Below the pieces are notes generated by a model. That model was not told the origin of the DNA, did not search any database, and saw only the letters and a program-made list of their open reading frames with translations. Shown here piece by piece: positions 6,751 through 16,601 of a DNA stretch of 64,000 nucleotides. Location of the stretch: positions 17,234-81,233 of the forward strand of contig NZ_SLWX01000015.1 of the NCBI RefSeq assembly GCF_004340525.1, read 5' to 3'. How positions within the stretch are numbered: position 1 is the first letter of the stretch; the number at the start of each line of letters is the position of its first letter. This DNA comes from Chromatocurvus halotolerans (GTDB lineage: Bacteria; Pseudomonadota; Gammaproteobacteria; Pseudomonadales; Halieaceae). The position numbers were made by a program, and so were the translations under genes.

Positions 6751-7383
6751 ATGATGTTTGTTGAATTTCTTTTCCGCTGGGGGCACGTGCTGTTCGGTAT
6801 CACCTGGATTGGCATGCTCTACTATTTCAATTTTGTACAGGGTGAGTACTTCAAGGAAGCAGAGGCGGACGCCAAGGCTGACGCCACGCGTAAGCTCGCG
6901 CCACGTGCCTTATGGTGGTTTCGCTGGGGAGCTATGTTCACCTTCCTTACGGGGCTGTATCTTCTCTATGCCCTTGGTGGCGGCATCAACCAGTACATCG
7001 CGCTAGGTGCGGTCATGGGCATCCTCATGTTCCTCAACGTCTGGCTGGTTATCTGGCCGGCCCAGAAGATTGTGGTCGGCCTTGTCGAGGGGGATAAGGC
7101 AAAGGCGGCGCCCAAAGCGCTGTTGGCATCGCGCACAAACACGCTGTTTTCGGCCCCGATGCTCTGGGGCATGCTCGCCTCGAAGCACGGCGGCTACAGT
7201 GCTGCGGGTCTTGGCGGGATCAGTTTCGCCGATATGGGTTTTCTCATTCCCCTCCTGTTGATCGTCGCGTTGGAAGTGAACGCGCTGGTCGGCAAGCTGG
7301 GTCCCATGGCGTCCGTGAAAGGCGTTATCCACATGAGTCTTGCGCTCACGGCTGTCGTGTACCTGCTGGTACATTTCCTGTAA
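6751..7383 (+). CDS. PuuD-like urate hydroxylase membrane domain protein
   Basis: This 210-aa integral membrane protein matches the PuuD membrane domain, whose founding member is a bacterial urate hydroxylase with a C-terminal cytochrome c. Here only the membrane part is present, with about six hydrophobic segments: 'FLFRWGHVLFGITWIGMLYY' at the N terminus, then stretches near residues 55-75, 80-105, 130-150, 165-180 and 190-210. Conserved His and Trp in the first helix (RWGHVLFGITWIG) could bind haem. No cytochrome c domain or other purine-catabolism gene is adjacent, so the substrate is uncertain. It is a single gene downstream of the tRNA and convergent with slyD. Confidence 0.7.
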   Translation: MMFVEFLFRWGHVLFGITWIGMLYYFNFVQGEYFKEAEADAKADATRKLAPRALWWFRWGAMFTFLTGLYLLYALGGGINQYIALGAVMGILMFLNVWLVIWPAQKIVVGLVEGDKAKAAPKALLASRTNTLFSAPMLWGMLASKHGGYSAAGLGGISFADMGFLIPLLLIVALEVNALVGKLGPMASVKGVIHMSLALTAVVYLLVHFL

Positions 7384-7504
7384 CTGACGGGATTCGGGCG
7401 AGTTTGCTGGCAACGGTTCAATAGGGGGCCAGAGAAAAAACCAAAGCACCGGACGAGCGCGTTAACTTACGTTTGCATCGCCCGGTGGTCGCCCGCTCAT
7501 GCCA

Positions 7505-7987
7505 TTAATGTTGATGCCCACCCGGCCCATGCACGTGCCGGTGGGCTATCTCTTCACGTGAGGCGGCACGCACGTCCACGATCTCGATATCGAACACGAG
7601 GTCCTGCCCGGCCAGGGGGTGGTTGGTGTCGAGATCGGCGCTGAATTTCCCCGCCTTGATCACGGTCGCTGCGCGGCGGCCCTTGTCAGTGTTGATCTGC
7701 ACCAGCATGCCGGGTCTTAGTCGACCCTTGAACACCAGGTGTTTTACCGGTACCCGCTGCTGGCGCTCTGGGTCGCGTTCACCGTAGGCATCCTGGGCGG
7801 TGAGGCTGACGCTGAAGATATCCCCTGCGGTTCTGCCCTCCATGTCTTTTTCGAGCCCCGGGAGAATGTTGCCGGCGCCGTGAAGGTAGGCGGATGGATC
7901 GCCGCCCCGGGAGGTTTCCAGTTGATCGCCGGCGGCGTTGCGGAGCGTGTAATGGAAGGTGACGACAGTATTTCGGTCAATATTCAT
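7505..7987 (-). CDS. slyD: FKBP-type peptidyl-prolyl cis-trans isomerase, SlyD-like
   Basis: This 160-aa cytoplasmic prolyl isomerase and folding helper. The FKBP core ('VVTFHYTLRNAAGDQLETS', 'LPGLEKDMEGRTAGD') is interrupted by the insert-in-flap chaperone domain (about residues 75-130), followed by the diagnostic SlyD ending of the core 'DTNHPLAGQDLVFDIEIVDV'. The short C-terminal tail has several histidines ('AHRHVHGPGGHQH'), consistent with the nickel-binding tail of SlyD but much shorter than in E. coli. It is monocistronic between puuD-like and the aminotransferase. Confidence 0.9.
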   Translation of the reverse strand: MNIDRNTVVTFHYTLRNAAGDQLETSRGGDPSAYLHGAGNILPGLEKDMEGRTAGDIFSVSLTAQDAYGERDPERQQRVPVKHLVFKGRLRPGMLVQINTDKGRRAATVIKAGKFSADLDTNHPLAGQDLVFDIEIVDVRAASREEIAHRHVHGPGGHQH

Positions 7988-8095
7988 CGAGTATTGCGCT
8001 ATTGAAAGTTCGGGAGCGCGATTACAGGGGAAAATGGTCTCGCAGGCAAGTCTCCTTTCGCCTGCCCGGCTGGCTACCGAGGAGAGTAACGCCCT

Positions 8096-9439
8096 TTACC
8101 CATTCTCAACCAACGCCTCCCCCAGCGCATTCACCAGACTGTCAATTTCCTCCCGCTCTATCACGAAAGGCAGCCCCATCTGCAGGGTGTCGCCGCCGTA
8201 GCGCACGTAGAACCCCTTGTCCCACAGGCGCATGGCCACCTCGAAGGGACGTCGCGTGGGGTCCCCGTCTTTCGCCTCAAGCGTCAGTGCTGCGGCGAAG
8301 CCGTAGTTGCGGATATCCGCAACATGCGGGCAGCATTTCAGCTGGTGCACGGCATCTTCGAAATGCGGCGCCAGGTCCGCGACCTGCGCCGGCAGTTCTT
8401 CTTTTACCAACAGGTCCAGCGCAGCAAGCCCAGCGGCGCAGGCCACCGGATGCGCGGAATAGGTGTAGCCGTGGGCAAATTCCAGCAGGTGTTCCGGCGT
8501 ATCCTGCGCCATGAAGGTCTGGTAGATCTCGCTGGAGGCGATCACCGCACCCATGGGTACGGCGCCGTTGGTCATCTGCTTGGCAATGTTCATGATGTCG
8601 GGGACGACCCCGAAGGCATCGGCGCCGGTCATGGCACCGCAGCGACCGAACGCGGTAATCACCTCGTCGAAAATCAGCAGGATGTCGTGTGCGCTGCAGA
8701 TGTCGCGCAGGCGCTGCAGGTAGCCCACCGGGGGCGGCAGTACGCCGGTGGAGCCGGCCATGGGCTCAACGATCACCGCGGCAATGTTACTGGCGTCGTG
8801 CAGGGCGATGAGCTCGAGCAGTTCGTCGGCGAGGTGGGCGCCGTGCTCGGGCATGCCGCGACTGAAGAGGTTTTCGGGCAGCAGCGTGTGGCGCAGGTGA
8901 TCGGCCTCCACGGCCTGGCCGAACATCTTGCGGTTGGCGCCGATGCCGCCCACGGAAATGCCGCCGAAGTTCACGCCGTGGTAGCCCCTGGCGCGACCGA
9001 TGAGACGGGTCTTTTCCGGCCGGCCGCGCAAACGCCAGTAGGCCCGGGCCATTTTCAGGGAGGTGTCGGTGGATTCAGAACCGGAATTGGTGAAAAACAC
9101 ATGATCCAGACCCGCTGGGGTCAGATCCCGCAGGCGGTTGGCCAGCTGGAAAGACAGGGGCTGGCCGACCTGGAAGGCGGGGGAGTAGTCCAGGGTCTTC
9201 AGCTGCCGGTAGACCGCCTCGGCGATTTCGGGGCGATTGTGCCCAAGGCCGCAGGTCCAGAGGCCGGAGAGTCCGTCCAGAATGCGCCTTCCGCGATCGT
9301 CAATGTAGTAGATGCCCTGTGCGCCCACCAGCATACGCGGGTCGTTCTTGAACTGGCGGTTGCCCGTGTAGGGCATCCAGTGGGCTTCCAGTTCGTCACG
9401 GGTGAGGGGACTGTGTGTCTCGGGGAGTACGGAAGTCAT
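8096..9439 (-). CDS. class III omega-amino acid (beta-alanine)-pyruvate aminotransferase
   Basis: This PLP-dependent enzyme probably transfers the amino group of beta-alanine or a related omega-amino acid to pyruvate, giving alanine. Landmarks: 'HWMPYTGNRQFKNDPRM' near the N terminus (the usual start of this subfamily), 'NSGSESTDTSLKMARAYWR' (PLP phosphate binding), 'LLIFDEVITAFGR' (PLP-binding Asp), and 'NIAKQMTNGAVPMGAV' with the Schiff-base Lys. The ATG at 9439 (447 aa) is preferred because homologues begin just before the HWMPY segment; in-frame ATGs at 9463 and 9574 would only add unlikely extensions. Alanine dehydrogenase lies directly upstream on the same strand, so the two probably work together: the alanine made is oxidatively deaminated to pyruvate and ammonium. 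Confidence 0.85.
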   Translation of the reverse strand: MTSVLPETHSPLTRDELEAHWMPYTGNRQFKNDPRMLVGAQGIYYIDDRGRRILDGLSGLWTCGLGHNRPEIAEAVYRQLKTLDYSPAFQVGQPLSFQLANRLRDLTPAGLDHVFFTNSGSESTDTSLKMARAYWRLRGRPEKTRLIGRARGYHGVNFGGISVGGIGANRKMFGQAVEADHLRHTLLPENLFSRGMPEHGAHLADELLELIALHDASNIAAVIVEPMAGSTGVLPPPVGYLQRLRDICSAHDILLIFDEVITAFGRCGAMTGADAFGVVPDIMNIAKQMTNGAVPMGAVIASSEIYQTFMAQDTPEHLLEFAHGYTYSAHPVACAAGLAALDLLVKEELPAQVADLAPHFEDAVHQLKCCPHVADIRNYGFAAALTLEAKDGDPTRRPFEVAMRLWDKGFYVRYGGDTLQMGLPFVIEREEIDSLVNALGEALVENG

Positions 9440-9594
9440 CGCGGTTGCCTCGCTGGCTGTCATCGCATGATGCACACCAGTGTACGCCCGGTTTCCCGCC
9501 TGGAGAAGCGCCCGCTCAGAAGGCCCGTGCAGAGGTGTTTGCCGCAGTGTCGGTCCCGGCAGGTGCCAGGGCACCCGCCGGGTCTGCCGTACCG

Positions 9595-10713
9595 TCAGCC
9601 GCGGAGTATGTCAGCCACAGGGGTGTACGCGTGGCCGAGTGCGTCAGCGACAGCCTTGTAGGTGACCTTGCCGTGGCAGACGTTGAGGCCATTGGCGAGG
9701 TGCTTGTCCTCGGCCAGGGCGCCGCGCCATCCGAGGTCTGCAATGCGCAGTGCGCGGGGCAGTGTCACGTTGTTCAGCGCGTAAGTGGAGGTGCGGGCGA
9801 CGGCGCCGGGCATATTGGCAACGCAGTAGTGCACGACGCCTTCCTCAACATAGGTGGGGTCGTCGTGCGTGGTGGCGTGGGAGGTCTCAAAGCAGCCGCC
9901 CTGGTCGATGGCGACATCGACGACGACCGCTCCACGATGCATGGTCTTGAGCATGTCCCGGGTCACCAGTTTGGGCGCGGCGGCGCCAGGTACCAGAACG
10001 GCGCCGATCACCAGGTCGGCCTCGGCCACGCATTCGGCGAGATTGGCGGTGTTCGAGAAGCGCGTCTTGGCGCGGGCCTCGAAATAAATGCCCAGGCGCT
10101 CCAGCACCGTGGGTGAGCGGTCGAGAATGGTGACATCGGCACCCAGGCCGACCGCCATCTGCGCCGCATTGAAGCCAACCACGCCACCGCCGATAATCGC
10201 CACTTTGCCCGGTGCAACGCCGGGAACGCCACCCAGCAGTACGCCGCGTCCGCCGCGGGCTTTTTCCAGCGCGCCGGCGCCGGCCTGGGCCGACATGCGC
10301 CCGGCCACCTGGCTCATGGGCTTGAGCAGCGGCAGGCCACCGTCCTCGTCGGTCACGGTTTCGTAGGCAATGCAGACGGCGCCGGAAGCGATCAGGTCGC
10401 GGGTCTGGTCCGGGTCGGGCGCCAGGTGCAGGTAGGTATACAGAATCTGGCCTTCGCGCAGCATCTTGCGCTCGTCCGCCTGCGGCTCTTTCACCTTCAC
10501 GACCATGTCGCAGCGTTCAAAAATCTCTGCCGCGGTGTCCACCACTTCCGCCCCGGCGGCGCGATAGGCGTCATCGGTGGCATCGATACCCAGGCCCGCG
10601 CCCGTCTGCACGAGAACCTCATGGCCGCGGGCCGTGAGCTCCTGTGTGCTTTCTGGTGTCAGGCCCACGCGGTATTCGTGATTTTTTATTTCTTTAGGGG
10701 TACCTACGATCAT
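9595..10713 (-). CDS. ald: alanine dehydrogenase
   Basis: This 372-aa NAD-dependent enzyme interconverts L-alanine and pyruvate plus ammonium. The sequence is typical from the first residue: '[20 protein letters not shown]', catalytic Lys/His region '[10 protein letters not shown]' and '[10 protein letters not shown]', the dinucleotide-binding '[20 protein letters not shown]', and the signature '[17 protein letters not shown]'. Length is that of the family. It is divergent from an Lrp/AsnC regulator, the usual arrangement for ald control, and is followed by an omega-aminotransferase, suggesting a small amino-acid catabolic unit. Confidence 0.95.
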   Translation of the reverse strand: MIVGTPKEIKNHEYRVGLTPESTQELTARGHEVLVQTGAGLGIDATDDAYRAAGAEVVDTAAEIFERCDMVVKVKEPQADERKMLREGQILYTYLHLAPDPDQTRDLIASGAVCIAYETVTDEDGGLPLLKPMSQVAGRMSAQAGAGALEKARGGRGVLLGGVPGVAPGKVAIIGGGVVGFNAAQMAVGLGADVTILDRSPTVLERLGIYFEARAKTRFSNTANLAECVAEADLVIGAVLVPGAAAPKLVTRDMLKTMHRGAVVVDVAIDQGGCFETSHATTHDDPTYVEEGVVHYCVANMPGAVARTSTYALNNVTLPRALRIADLGWRGALAEDKHLANGLNVCHGKVTYKAVADALGHAYTPVADILRG

Positions 10714-10913
10714 GGGAGTCTCCGGTGGTGTCTGGGCTGGTAAGTGTCCGCAGATTGCCTGTCACTCCGCTGCCGTTGGCTGCGTGAGCAGTACATATCT
10801 CGCCCTGCGAGTGTGACATTACTCCGCGTGAAAATTTTCCGGTTTTTTGACTGAAAAGGGCCGAGTTATGCGTTTTAATGGCGCGCAGATGCAAAATAGC
10901 AGGAAAAAAACGC

Positions 10914-11384
10914 ATGGATCGCTTTGATCGCAGGATAATTGCCGCGCTGCAGCAGGATTCTGCCCAGCCGATTGCCGCCCTCGCTGATGCTATCGGCCTG
11001 TCCACCTCGGCCTGTCACCGGCGCATACGATCGCTGGAAGAGGCGGGGGTGATTGTCGGCTACGCGGCGCGTATCAACCGGGCGGCGCTTGGGCTGTCAC
11101 TGCTGGTGTTTGTCGAGATCAGTCTGAACTCCCAGGCGCTGGAGGTGCTTGAGGCCTTCGAAAATGCCGTGCAGGGATTCGATGACATTCTGGAGTGCCA
11201 TCTCACCAGCGGCGATGCCGACTACATCCTGCGGGTGGTTGCCAGGGACATGGAAGACTACGCCGACATCCACCGCAACTGCCTGGCGCGGCTGCCCCAC
11301 GTCTCGAGCATGCAGACCATTTTCACCCTGCGCCCGGTCAAGACTTGGCGTGGCTATCCGATACCCGTGGCGCCGGCGGTCTAG
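10914..11384 (+). CDS. Lrp/AsnC-family transcriptional regulator
   Basis: This 156-aa regulator has the N-terminal HTH ('MDRFDRRIIAALQQDSAQPIA...LSTSACHRRIRSLEEAGVI') and the C-terminal RAM ligand-binding domain ('DDILECHLTSGDADYILRVVA'). ATG 10914 is chosen over the upstream in-frame ATG at 10878 because the family starts at the MDxxDRxI motif and AGGA lies 9 nt before it. It is divergent from ald across about 200 bp that should contain the operator. By analogy it activates ald in response to alanine or a related amino acid. Its 3' end overlaps the convergent peptidase gene by 4 nt. Confidence 0.9.
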   Translation: MDRFDRRIIAALQQDSAQPIAALADAIGLSTSACHRRIRSLEEAGVIVGYAARINRAALGLSLLVFVEISLNSQALEVLEAFENAVQGFDDILECHLTSGDADYILRVVARDMEDYADIHRNCLARLPHVSSMQTIFTLRPVKTWRGYPIPVAPAV

Positions 11385-12493
11385 GCGGCTTCCGCGGCAG
11401 ACTGGGCCGACAGGCGTCCAAGCACGTCGAGGAAGGCGTTGACGGAGGTGATCGGCGCCGATTCCAGCATGGTGTGATAGCCGGAGGTGGGTATCTGCAG
11501 GGTGGTCCCATCCACCAGGCCGCTGGATGCGGCAATAATCCGACCGAGCTCGGTAGAGCCCAGGCTGGCTGGTGGCTCGCCGCGTTCGGCGGCGCGCCTG
11601 TTCTGGTCTTCCACCCAGGTATCCTTGTAGAGCACGCCATAGCCGGCTTCCCTGCAGGAGGCAGCAAGGCGTTGCGTCAGCGCGCGATTGAAGCTGGCAT
11701 TGGCATCACGGTTGCGCAACACCAGATGCTGTGCGGCGGCGGCTTCCAGCGTCGGGAAGGGACTGGTATCCACCACAATCAGCTGGTTGGTGGAGCCGCC
11801 GAAGCGCCGGAACCACTCCAGCAGATAGCGCCAGCTCTTGCCGGCCTCTTCCTGGGCGGTGAAGAATGCTGTGCCTTCGAACCCGCACTCGAACAGATAC
11901 ACGAGGGCGGCAATGGTAATGACGTTGTCCAGCTGGCCCTGAAGCGCCTGCGGCGTGATCTTCAGGTGATCGGTGAAGGCGACCGGCGTGCCCGCAATCA
12001 GGTGGTTCAGGCCGTTGATCTCGAAGATGAGATTGTTGCGGAATTCACAGATATAGCTGCTGCGGGTATCGCCACGACCCAGGTAGGCGCCGGACCAGGG
12101 ATCGTAGGCGAACACGGGCATCTGGGTGAAGCGGCCGACAATCTTGCGCATCAGCTGCTCCGAGACGGAATTGCCGAGCAGGTCGGAGCGCGCGCCGGCC
12201 ACGAAGGCGGCGTACTGGAATTCGTTGGGCCCGGTGCAGACCAGGCCGTGACGGTCGGCGTGAGCCGAGAACATGATGCTGTTCGGCTTGCGCCCCTGGG
12301 CCACCAGCAGACCCTCGTACCAGGTGACATTGGCGCCGCGCTCTTCCAGTTCGCGCTGCAGGCAGCGGAAAAACGCATGCTCGGCGCCGACAACCGAGGG
12401 CTGGCGCAGCAGCGATGCCAGCAGCGCGGTGAAGCGATCGGGCAGTGCGCCGCCCGGCCTGTCGGATACGCTTTTCTGGGAAGAGTCGCTCAT
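11381..12493 (-). CDS. M42-like metallo-aminopeptidase
   Basis: This 370-aa zinc-dependent peptidase is of the M42/M20 type. The co-catalytic metal ligands are visible in order: 'IMFSAHADRHG' (His-x-Asp), the bridging Asp in 'GQLDNVI', 'FTAQEEAGKS' (catalytic Glu pair), 'VVDTSPFP' (Asp) and C-terminal 'IPTSGYHTMLES' (His). It is cytoplasmic, with no signal peptide. It probably trims N-terminal residues from short peptides. It is encoded convergently to the Lrp gene with a 4-nt overlap. Confidence 0.75.
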   Translation of the reverse strand: MSDSSQKSVSDRPGGALPDRFTALLASLLRQPSVVGAEHAFFRCLQRELEERGANVTWYEGLLVAQGRKPNSIMFSAHADRHGLVCTGPNEFQYAAFVAGARSDLLGNSVSEQLMRKIVGRFTQMPVFAYDPWSGAYLGRGDTRSSYICEFRNNLIFEINGLNHLIAGTPVAFTDHLKITPQALQGQLDNVITIAALVYLFECGFEGTAFFTAQEEAGKSWRYLLEWFRRFGGSTNQLIVVDTSPFPTLEAAAAQHLVLRNRDANASFNRALTQRLAASCREAGYGVLYKDTWVEDQNRRAAERGEPPASLGSTELGRIIAASSGLVDGTTLQIPTSGYHTMLESAPITSVNAFLDVLGRLSAQSAAEAA

Positions 12494-12558
12494 CGGTCAA
12501 GTATATCCGTAAATCGCCCGGTGTCGTCATGCGACATGTCGCGATGGCCCCTCCCGGA

Positions 12559-13188
12559 TTACTCTTCACGCTTGCGGCCAGTGATCATCGCGCGCGGCAG
12601 GTTTTCGCGGTGTGCCAGGCTTGACGCGAGTACACCCAGGATGTGCAGGCCTACCAGCCACAGTGTCGACGTTGCTGCGACCTCGTGGATGTCTTCCCAG
12701 CGCTCCTCTGACGCTGACTCATCATCATGCTTTTCTCGAGTCATCGAGGACGCCGTCGATCGATCCTCCACCGGATTTATGTAAGCTGCCAGTGGACCTG
12801 CGTTCTCCTCTATGGCGTACAGCACCATTCCCGAGCCGGCGGTCACACTGAGCGCCAGCAGGAGCGCTATCGTCATGGCGCCGCCTGCGGGGTTGTGACC
12901 GAGGTAGCGCGGCGCCTTGCCGCGGGGGAGCGCCTTCAGGTAAGCAATAACGGTGCGTGGACTGCGAACGAAATCGGTGAATCGCGCGCGCCGGGGTCCA
13001 ACGATGCCCCAGACAAGACGAATGGCTATCGCCGCTGCGATAGCGTAGCCGGACCAGACGTGGACAAGATCCCACTCCTCTGCACTCAGCCAGGCGACCA
13101 GAAAGCCAATGGCCAAAACCCAGTGTCCGACGCGTACAATCGGATCCCACACGTAAACTGTTTTCGGTGTCTCTAACATTGTTTTCAC
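12559..13188 (-). CDS. cytochrome b561-type membrane haem protein
   Basis: This 209-aa protein has four hydrophobic segments: 'GHWVLAIGFLVAWLSA', 'HVWSGYAIAAAIAIRLVWGIVG', 'MTIALLLALSVTAGSGMVLYAI' and 'TLWLVGLHILGVLASSL'. Histidines sit in positions fit for b-type haem ligation (VGHW, VHVWSGY, LHILGV). It belongs to the bacterial cytochrome b561 / Ni-hydrogenase b subunit group and would carry electrons between quinone and a periplasmic c-type partner. A charged insert (about residues 145-165, 'REKHDDESASEERWED') between helices 3 and 4 is unusual. No redox partner gene is adjacent, so the partner is unknown. Confidence 0.75.
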   Translation of the reverse strand: MKTMLETPKTVYVWDPIVRVGHWVLAIGFLVAWLSAEEWDLVHVWSGYAIAAAIAIRLVWGIVGPRRARFTDFVRSPRTVIAYLKALPRGKAPRYLGHNPAGGAMTIALLLALSVTAGSGMVLYAIEENAGPLAAYINPVEDRSTASSMTREKHDDESASEERWEDIHEVAATSTLWLVGLHILGVLASSLAHRENLPRAMITGRKREE

Positions 13189-13295
13189 TCCTTGTCGTGA
13201 TCTTGTACCGACGAGTGAGTGTTGGTGTTACTGGCGCCTGCGTCCATGCGCCAAATGGCCCATGCCGCGGGATCGCCGCCTAGGGAGGGGTTTTT

Positions 13296-13817
13296 ATGTC
13301 GAATGACCTATCGGACAGGGCTGCAATGACCTTGATGTTTGGCCTTTTTTTCCTGATCGGCGGTGTGATGCTGTTTGACGTCGTGACCGATTACCGGGAG
13401 GGCGTGAGTGTGGCGCATCTGCTTGTCGAAAGCGTTGTGCTGTTGTTGGCGGGGATCGGCTGTGGCGTTGTAGTGATTCGTACATACCAGGCGCGGCGTT
13501 CGCTGGCGACGCTGCGCAACGATCTACAGCATGCTCAACGCCGGGCGGTGCACTGGCAGCGTGAGAACGAAAAGCAAGTGCAGGGAATCGCCCAGTCGAT
13601 CAAGGCGCAATTTGCCGTCTGGGGGTATACGGAGGCCGAGTCAGACGTCGCTCTGCTGCTGATAAAGGGGCTGAGTCATCGCGAAATCGCGAGCTTGCGC
13701 GACACTAGCGAGCGCACGGTAAGCCACCAGGCCCAGGCGGCGTATCGGAAAGCATCGCTGCCCGGTCGGACCGCGCTATCCGCCTTCTTTTTGGAAGATA
13801 TGCTACCTGGCAGGTGA
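13296..13817 (+). CDS. membrane-anchored LuxR-type HTH regulator
   Basis: This 173-aa protein combines two N-terminal transmembrane helices ('LMFGLFFLIGGVMLFDVV' and 'LVESVVLLLAGIGCGVVVI') with a coiled-coil-like linker (residues about 65-105). A C-terminal LuxR/GerE HTH follows ('YTEAESDVALLLIKGLSHREIASLRDTSERTVSHQAQAAYRKA'). The DNA-binding domain faces the cytoplasm, so it could regulate from the membrane. It lacks a receiver or autoinducer domain. It is divergent from the cytochrome b gene and its 3' end overlaps the convergent ubiC by 15 nt. The target genes cannot be told from the sequence; the cytochrome next door is the nearest candidate. Confidence 0.7.
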   Translation: MSNDLSDRAAMTLMFGLFFLIGGVMLFDVVTDYREGVSVAHLLVESVVLLLAGIGCGVVVIRTYQARRSLATLRNDLQHAQRRAVHWQRENEKQVQGIAQSIKAQFAVWGYTEAESDVALLLIKGLSHREIASLRDTSERTVSHQAQAAYRKASLPGRTALSAFFLEDMLPGR

Positions 13818-14378
13818 TGCGCCGGACAGTGTCCGGGACGACCAGCGGCGCTGGCTGCGCTGCAGCGAGCGGTGATCACACCAGGGACGGAAGGACTCGA
13901 GAAAAATCTCGGCCACCAGCAGCGGGCGCCGGTTGAGCAGAAAGACAGACCGTCGACCCCAGGCGGGCTGATCCTGGTGCAGGTCCTCGGGTATCAGCGG
14001 CGTCGAGCCGGGCAACCGGGCAACTTCAAAGGGCCTGCGCCGTAGCCCCGGGCTGCTGAACAGGATGCTGCCCAGGGAGCGATTCTGCAGCTGTCGCAGC
14101 CAGCGCAGTTCCCCGGTGAGGGTAGTGCTGGGAAACACACTGCGGGCAAAGACCACGGGCTGTCCATCGCGTAGCAGAACCACTTCCCGGATCAACGCCA
14201 TCTGTTTCGACGGCAGGTTGAGCGCCTTGCGTTCGCTGAGCGTCGGCTTGTGCCAGCCCTGGCTGCGTCGCTGCACGCTGAAGGGCGCGCCACCGAGCTG
14301 CAGCCGCTGCGTCAGCGAATCGGTATCCAGCAGCCAATGGCTGACGGGCTGCAGCTGACGCTTCGGCCAGGCGGCCAA
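13803..14378 (-). CDS. ubiC: chorismate lyase
   Basis: This 191-aa enzyme converts chorismate to 4-hydroxybenzoate and pyruvate, the first committed step of ubiquinone synthesis. Conserved features are the N-terminal 'HWLLDTDSLTQRL', the arginine-bearing strand 'IREVVLLRDGQPVVFARSVFP', 'LRWLRQLQNRSLGSILF', and the C-terminal 'WGRRSVFLLNRRPLLVAEIFL'. The protein is cytoplasmic. ubiA is not adjacent. It lies downstream of rpoD on the same strand with a roughly 100-nt gap. Confidence 0.88.
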   Translation of the reverse strand: MAAWPKRQLQPVSHWLLDTDSLTQRLQLGGAPFSVQRRSQGWHKPTLSERKALNLPSKQMALIREVVLLRDGQPVVFARSVFPSTTLTGELRWLRQLQNRSLGSILFSSPGLRRRPFEVARLPGSTPLIPEDLHQDQPAWGRRSVFLLNRRPLLVAEIFLESFRPWCDHRSLQRSQRRWSSRTLSGASPAR

Positions 14379-14481
14379 AGGCCGCCAGGGAGATGTGAAC
14401 GGTGCGCTGATCAGGGTGCTGCGAGTCCCGGGGCCGCGATGGGGTCAGATGGCTGCCGGCGACTGCCTTTCACGCTGCGGC

Positions 14482-16287
14482 TTATTCATCGAGGAAACTG
14501 CGCAGGTAGTCGGAGCGCGTGGGATGGCGCAGCTTGCGCAGTGCCTTGGCTTCGATCTGCCGGATACGCTCGCGGGTGACGTCGAACTGTTTGCCGACCT
14601 CCTCCAGCGTGTGATCCGTGTTCATGTCGATGCCAAAGCGCATGCGCAGCACTTTCGCTTCGCGCGCGGTAAGGCCACCCAGCACATCCTTGGTGGCTTC
14701 CTGCAGGCCCTGGCCGGTTGCCGAATCCACCGGTGAGTGGATGGTGTGATCCTCAATGAAATCGCCCAGGTGCGAATCTTCGTCGTCGCCGATGGGTGTC
14801 TCCATGGAAATGGGCTCTTTGGCGATCTTCAGCACCTTGCGCACCTTGTCTTCCGGCATGTCCATGCGTTCGCCCAGTTCTTCCGGCGTCGGCTCGCGGC
14901 CCATTTCCTGCAGCATCTGGCGGGAAATGCGGTTCAGCTTGTTGATCGTCTCGATCATGTGCACGGGAATACGGATGGTGCGCGCCTGGTCGGCAATGGA
15001 GCGGGTGATCGCCTGGCGAATCCACCAGGTGGCGTATGTGGAGAACTTGTAGCCGCGGCGGTACTCGAACTTGTCCACCGCCTTCATCAGGCCGATGTTG
15101 CCTTCCTGGATGAGGTCGAGGAACTGCAGGCCGCGGTTGGTGTACTTCTTGGCGATGGAGATCACCAGGCGCAGGTTGGCCTCGACCATTTCCTTCTTGG
15201 CGCGACGCGCGCGGGCCTCACCCATCGACATGCGGCGGTTGATTTCCTTGATTTCCAGGACGCTGAGCCCGGCCTGCTCTTCTATCTGCTGAATGCGCCG
15301 CTGTGCCCGCTGAATGTCTTCCTTGCGTGCCGTCAGCTTTGCACCGTAATCCTTTTTACGGGCGAGGCGGGTAACCCACTTGACGTCGGCTTCGCTGCCC
15401 TGGAACGACTGGATGAAGTCCTTGCGCGGCATGCCGCAATCACGCACCGCGATGGCCATGATCTCGCGTTCCTGATCGCGAACCATGTTCAGTGAGCTGC
15501 GCGCCGCTTCGTTCAGCGGCTCGAAGGTTTTTGGCGTGAACTTGAAGAACTTGAACAGCTCGCCGAGCTTTTCCATTTCGGCAATGGTGGTCTTGTCGCT
15601 GCGGCCCTTGTCGGCAATCGCCTTCTCGACCTTGTTGTACTGGCGCTTGAGCGCCGTGAAGCGCTTTTTTGCCTCGACGGGGTCAGGTCCGGTTTCGGTC
15701 TCTTCCTCGGTGTCTTCGCTGGCGGCAGCGGCGGCTTCGGCGATCTGTGCCGCCGAGGGGACGTGGTCTGCGGGGTCGAGGTAGCCAACAAGAATGTCAC
15801 TCAGGCGACGCTCTTCCTTGGTGACGAGGGCGTACTCGTCGAGGATGGTCTTCACGGCGCCGGGATAGAACGCGAGGGCAGCCATTAATTCACGGATGCC
15901 TTCTTCAATGCGCTTGGCGATAACGATCTCGCCTTCCCGGGTGAGCAGCTCGACGGTGCCCATTTCGCGCATGTACATGCGCACCGGGTCGGTGGTGCGA
16001 CCGGCTTCGGTCTCGACGGCGGCGAGGGCGGCGGCGGCTTCGGCGGCGGCGATGTCATCCGCAGAGCTGTCGCCCTCGGTCATGATCAGCTCGTCGGTGT
16101 CCGGCGCCTGCTCGTAGACATGGATACCCATGTCGTTGATCATCTGTATGATGTCTTCGACCTGATCCGGATCGGAAATGTCTTCCGGCAGGTGATCGTT
16201 GACTTCCGCGTACGTCAGATAACCCTGTTCTTTGCCCTTGGCGATCAGGGATCTCAGGCGAGACTGCTGTTTAACGACATTGGCCAT
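14482..16287 (-). CDS. rpoD: RNA polymerase sigma-70 factor
   Basis: This 601-aa protein is the housekeeping sigma factor. Region 1.1 is at the N terminus ('[25 protein letters not shown]'), followed by the acidic spacer. Region 2 ('[36 protein letters not shown]') contains the -10 and melting determinants. Region 3 follows, then region 4 with the -35-binding HTH ('[21 protein letters not shown]'). Length and domain order are standard. It follows dnaG in the macromolecular-synthesis cluster, with 314 bp between them holding its own promoter. Confidence 0.97.
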   Translation of the reverse strand: MANVVKQQSRLRSLIAKGKEQGYLTYAEVNDHLPEDISDPDQVEDIIQMINDMGIHVYEQAPDTDELIMTEGDSSADDIAAAEAAAALAAVETEAGRTTDPVRMYMREMGTVELLTREGEIVIAKRIEEGIRELMAALAFYPGAVKTILDEYALVTKEERRLSDILVGYLDPADHVPSAAQIAEAAAAASEDTEEETETGPDPVEAKKRFTALKRQYNKVEKAIADKGRSDKTTIAEMEKLGELFKFFKFTPKTFEPLNEAARSSLNMVRDQEREIMAIAVRDCGMPRKDFIQSFQGSEADVKWVTRLARKKDYGAKLTARKEDIQRAQRRIQQIEEQAGLSVLEIKEINRRMSMGEARARRAKKEMVEANLRLVISIAKKYTNRGLQFLDLIQEGNIGLMKAVDKFEYRRGYKFSTYATWWIRQAITRSIADQARTIRIPVHMIETINKLNRISRQMLQEMGREPTPEELGERMDMPEDKVRKVLKIAKEPISMETPIGDDEDSHLGDFIEDHTIHSPVDSATGQGLQEATKDVLGGLTAREAKVLRMRFGIDMNTDHTLEEVGKQFDVTRERIRQIEAKALRKLRHPTRSDYLRSFLDE

Positions 16288-16601
16288 TAATAAACCCTAC
16301 GTCAATATGTAAAATACAAAAAAGTCAGCCGGCCATTATAGCGTGAAACGGCAGAATATGCCCACAATGTGTCCGGGAAATATTTCGTTGCACTTTTTTT
16401 GCGTGCGTTTTGCGTGCTTTTTGCGCTTTGTGCTCAGGTGCTCTGTCAGGTGTCCCTTCTTGCTCTGTGCACCTTGCACTGGCTCTGCCGGGCGTCGCGA
16501 GATGCATGCTGTAACGGCCTGGCCTGGCAGCTGCCCGCAAAGGGGCGAAAGCAGGGCGCGAACTTTGCAGTGGCAGCGTTGCAGCTGCGCCAGAGAAGGG
16601 A
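16288..16601 (-). promoter_or_regulatory. dnaG-rpoD intergenic region with rpoD promoter
   Basis: The 314 bp between dnaG and rpoD contain no credible gene. On the minus strand a perfect TATAAT lies at 16335-16340, about 48 nt before the rpoD ATG, giving a 5' leader of about 40 nt. The matching -35 is weak (GGGCAT at 17 bp). The rest is T- and G-rich on the plus strand with no clear terminator. An internal rpoD promoter at this position is usual in this operon. Confidence 0.5.
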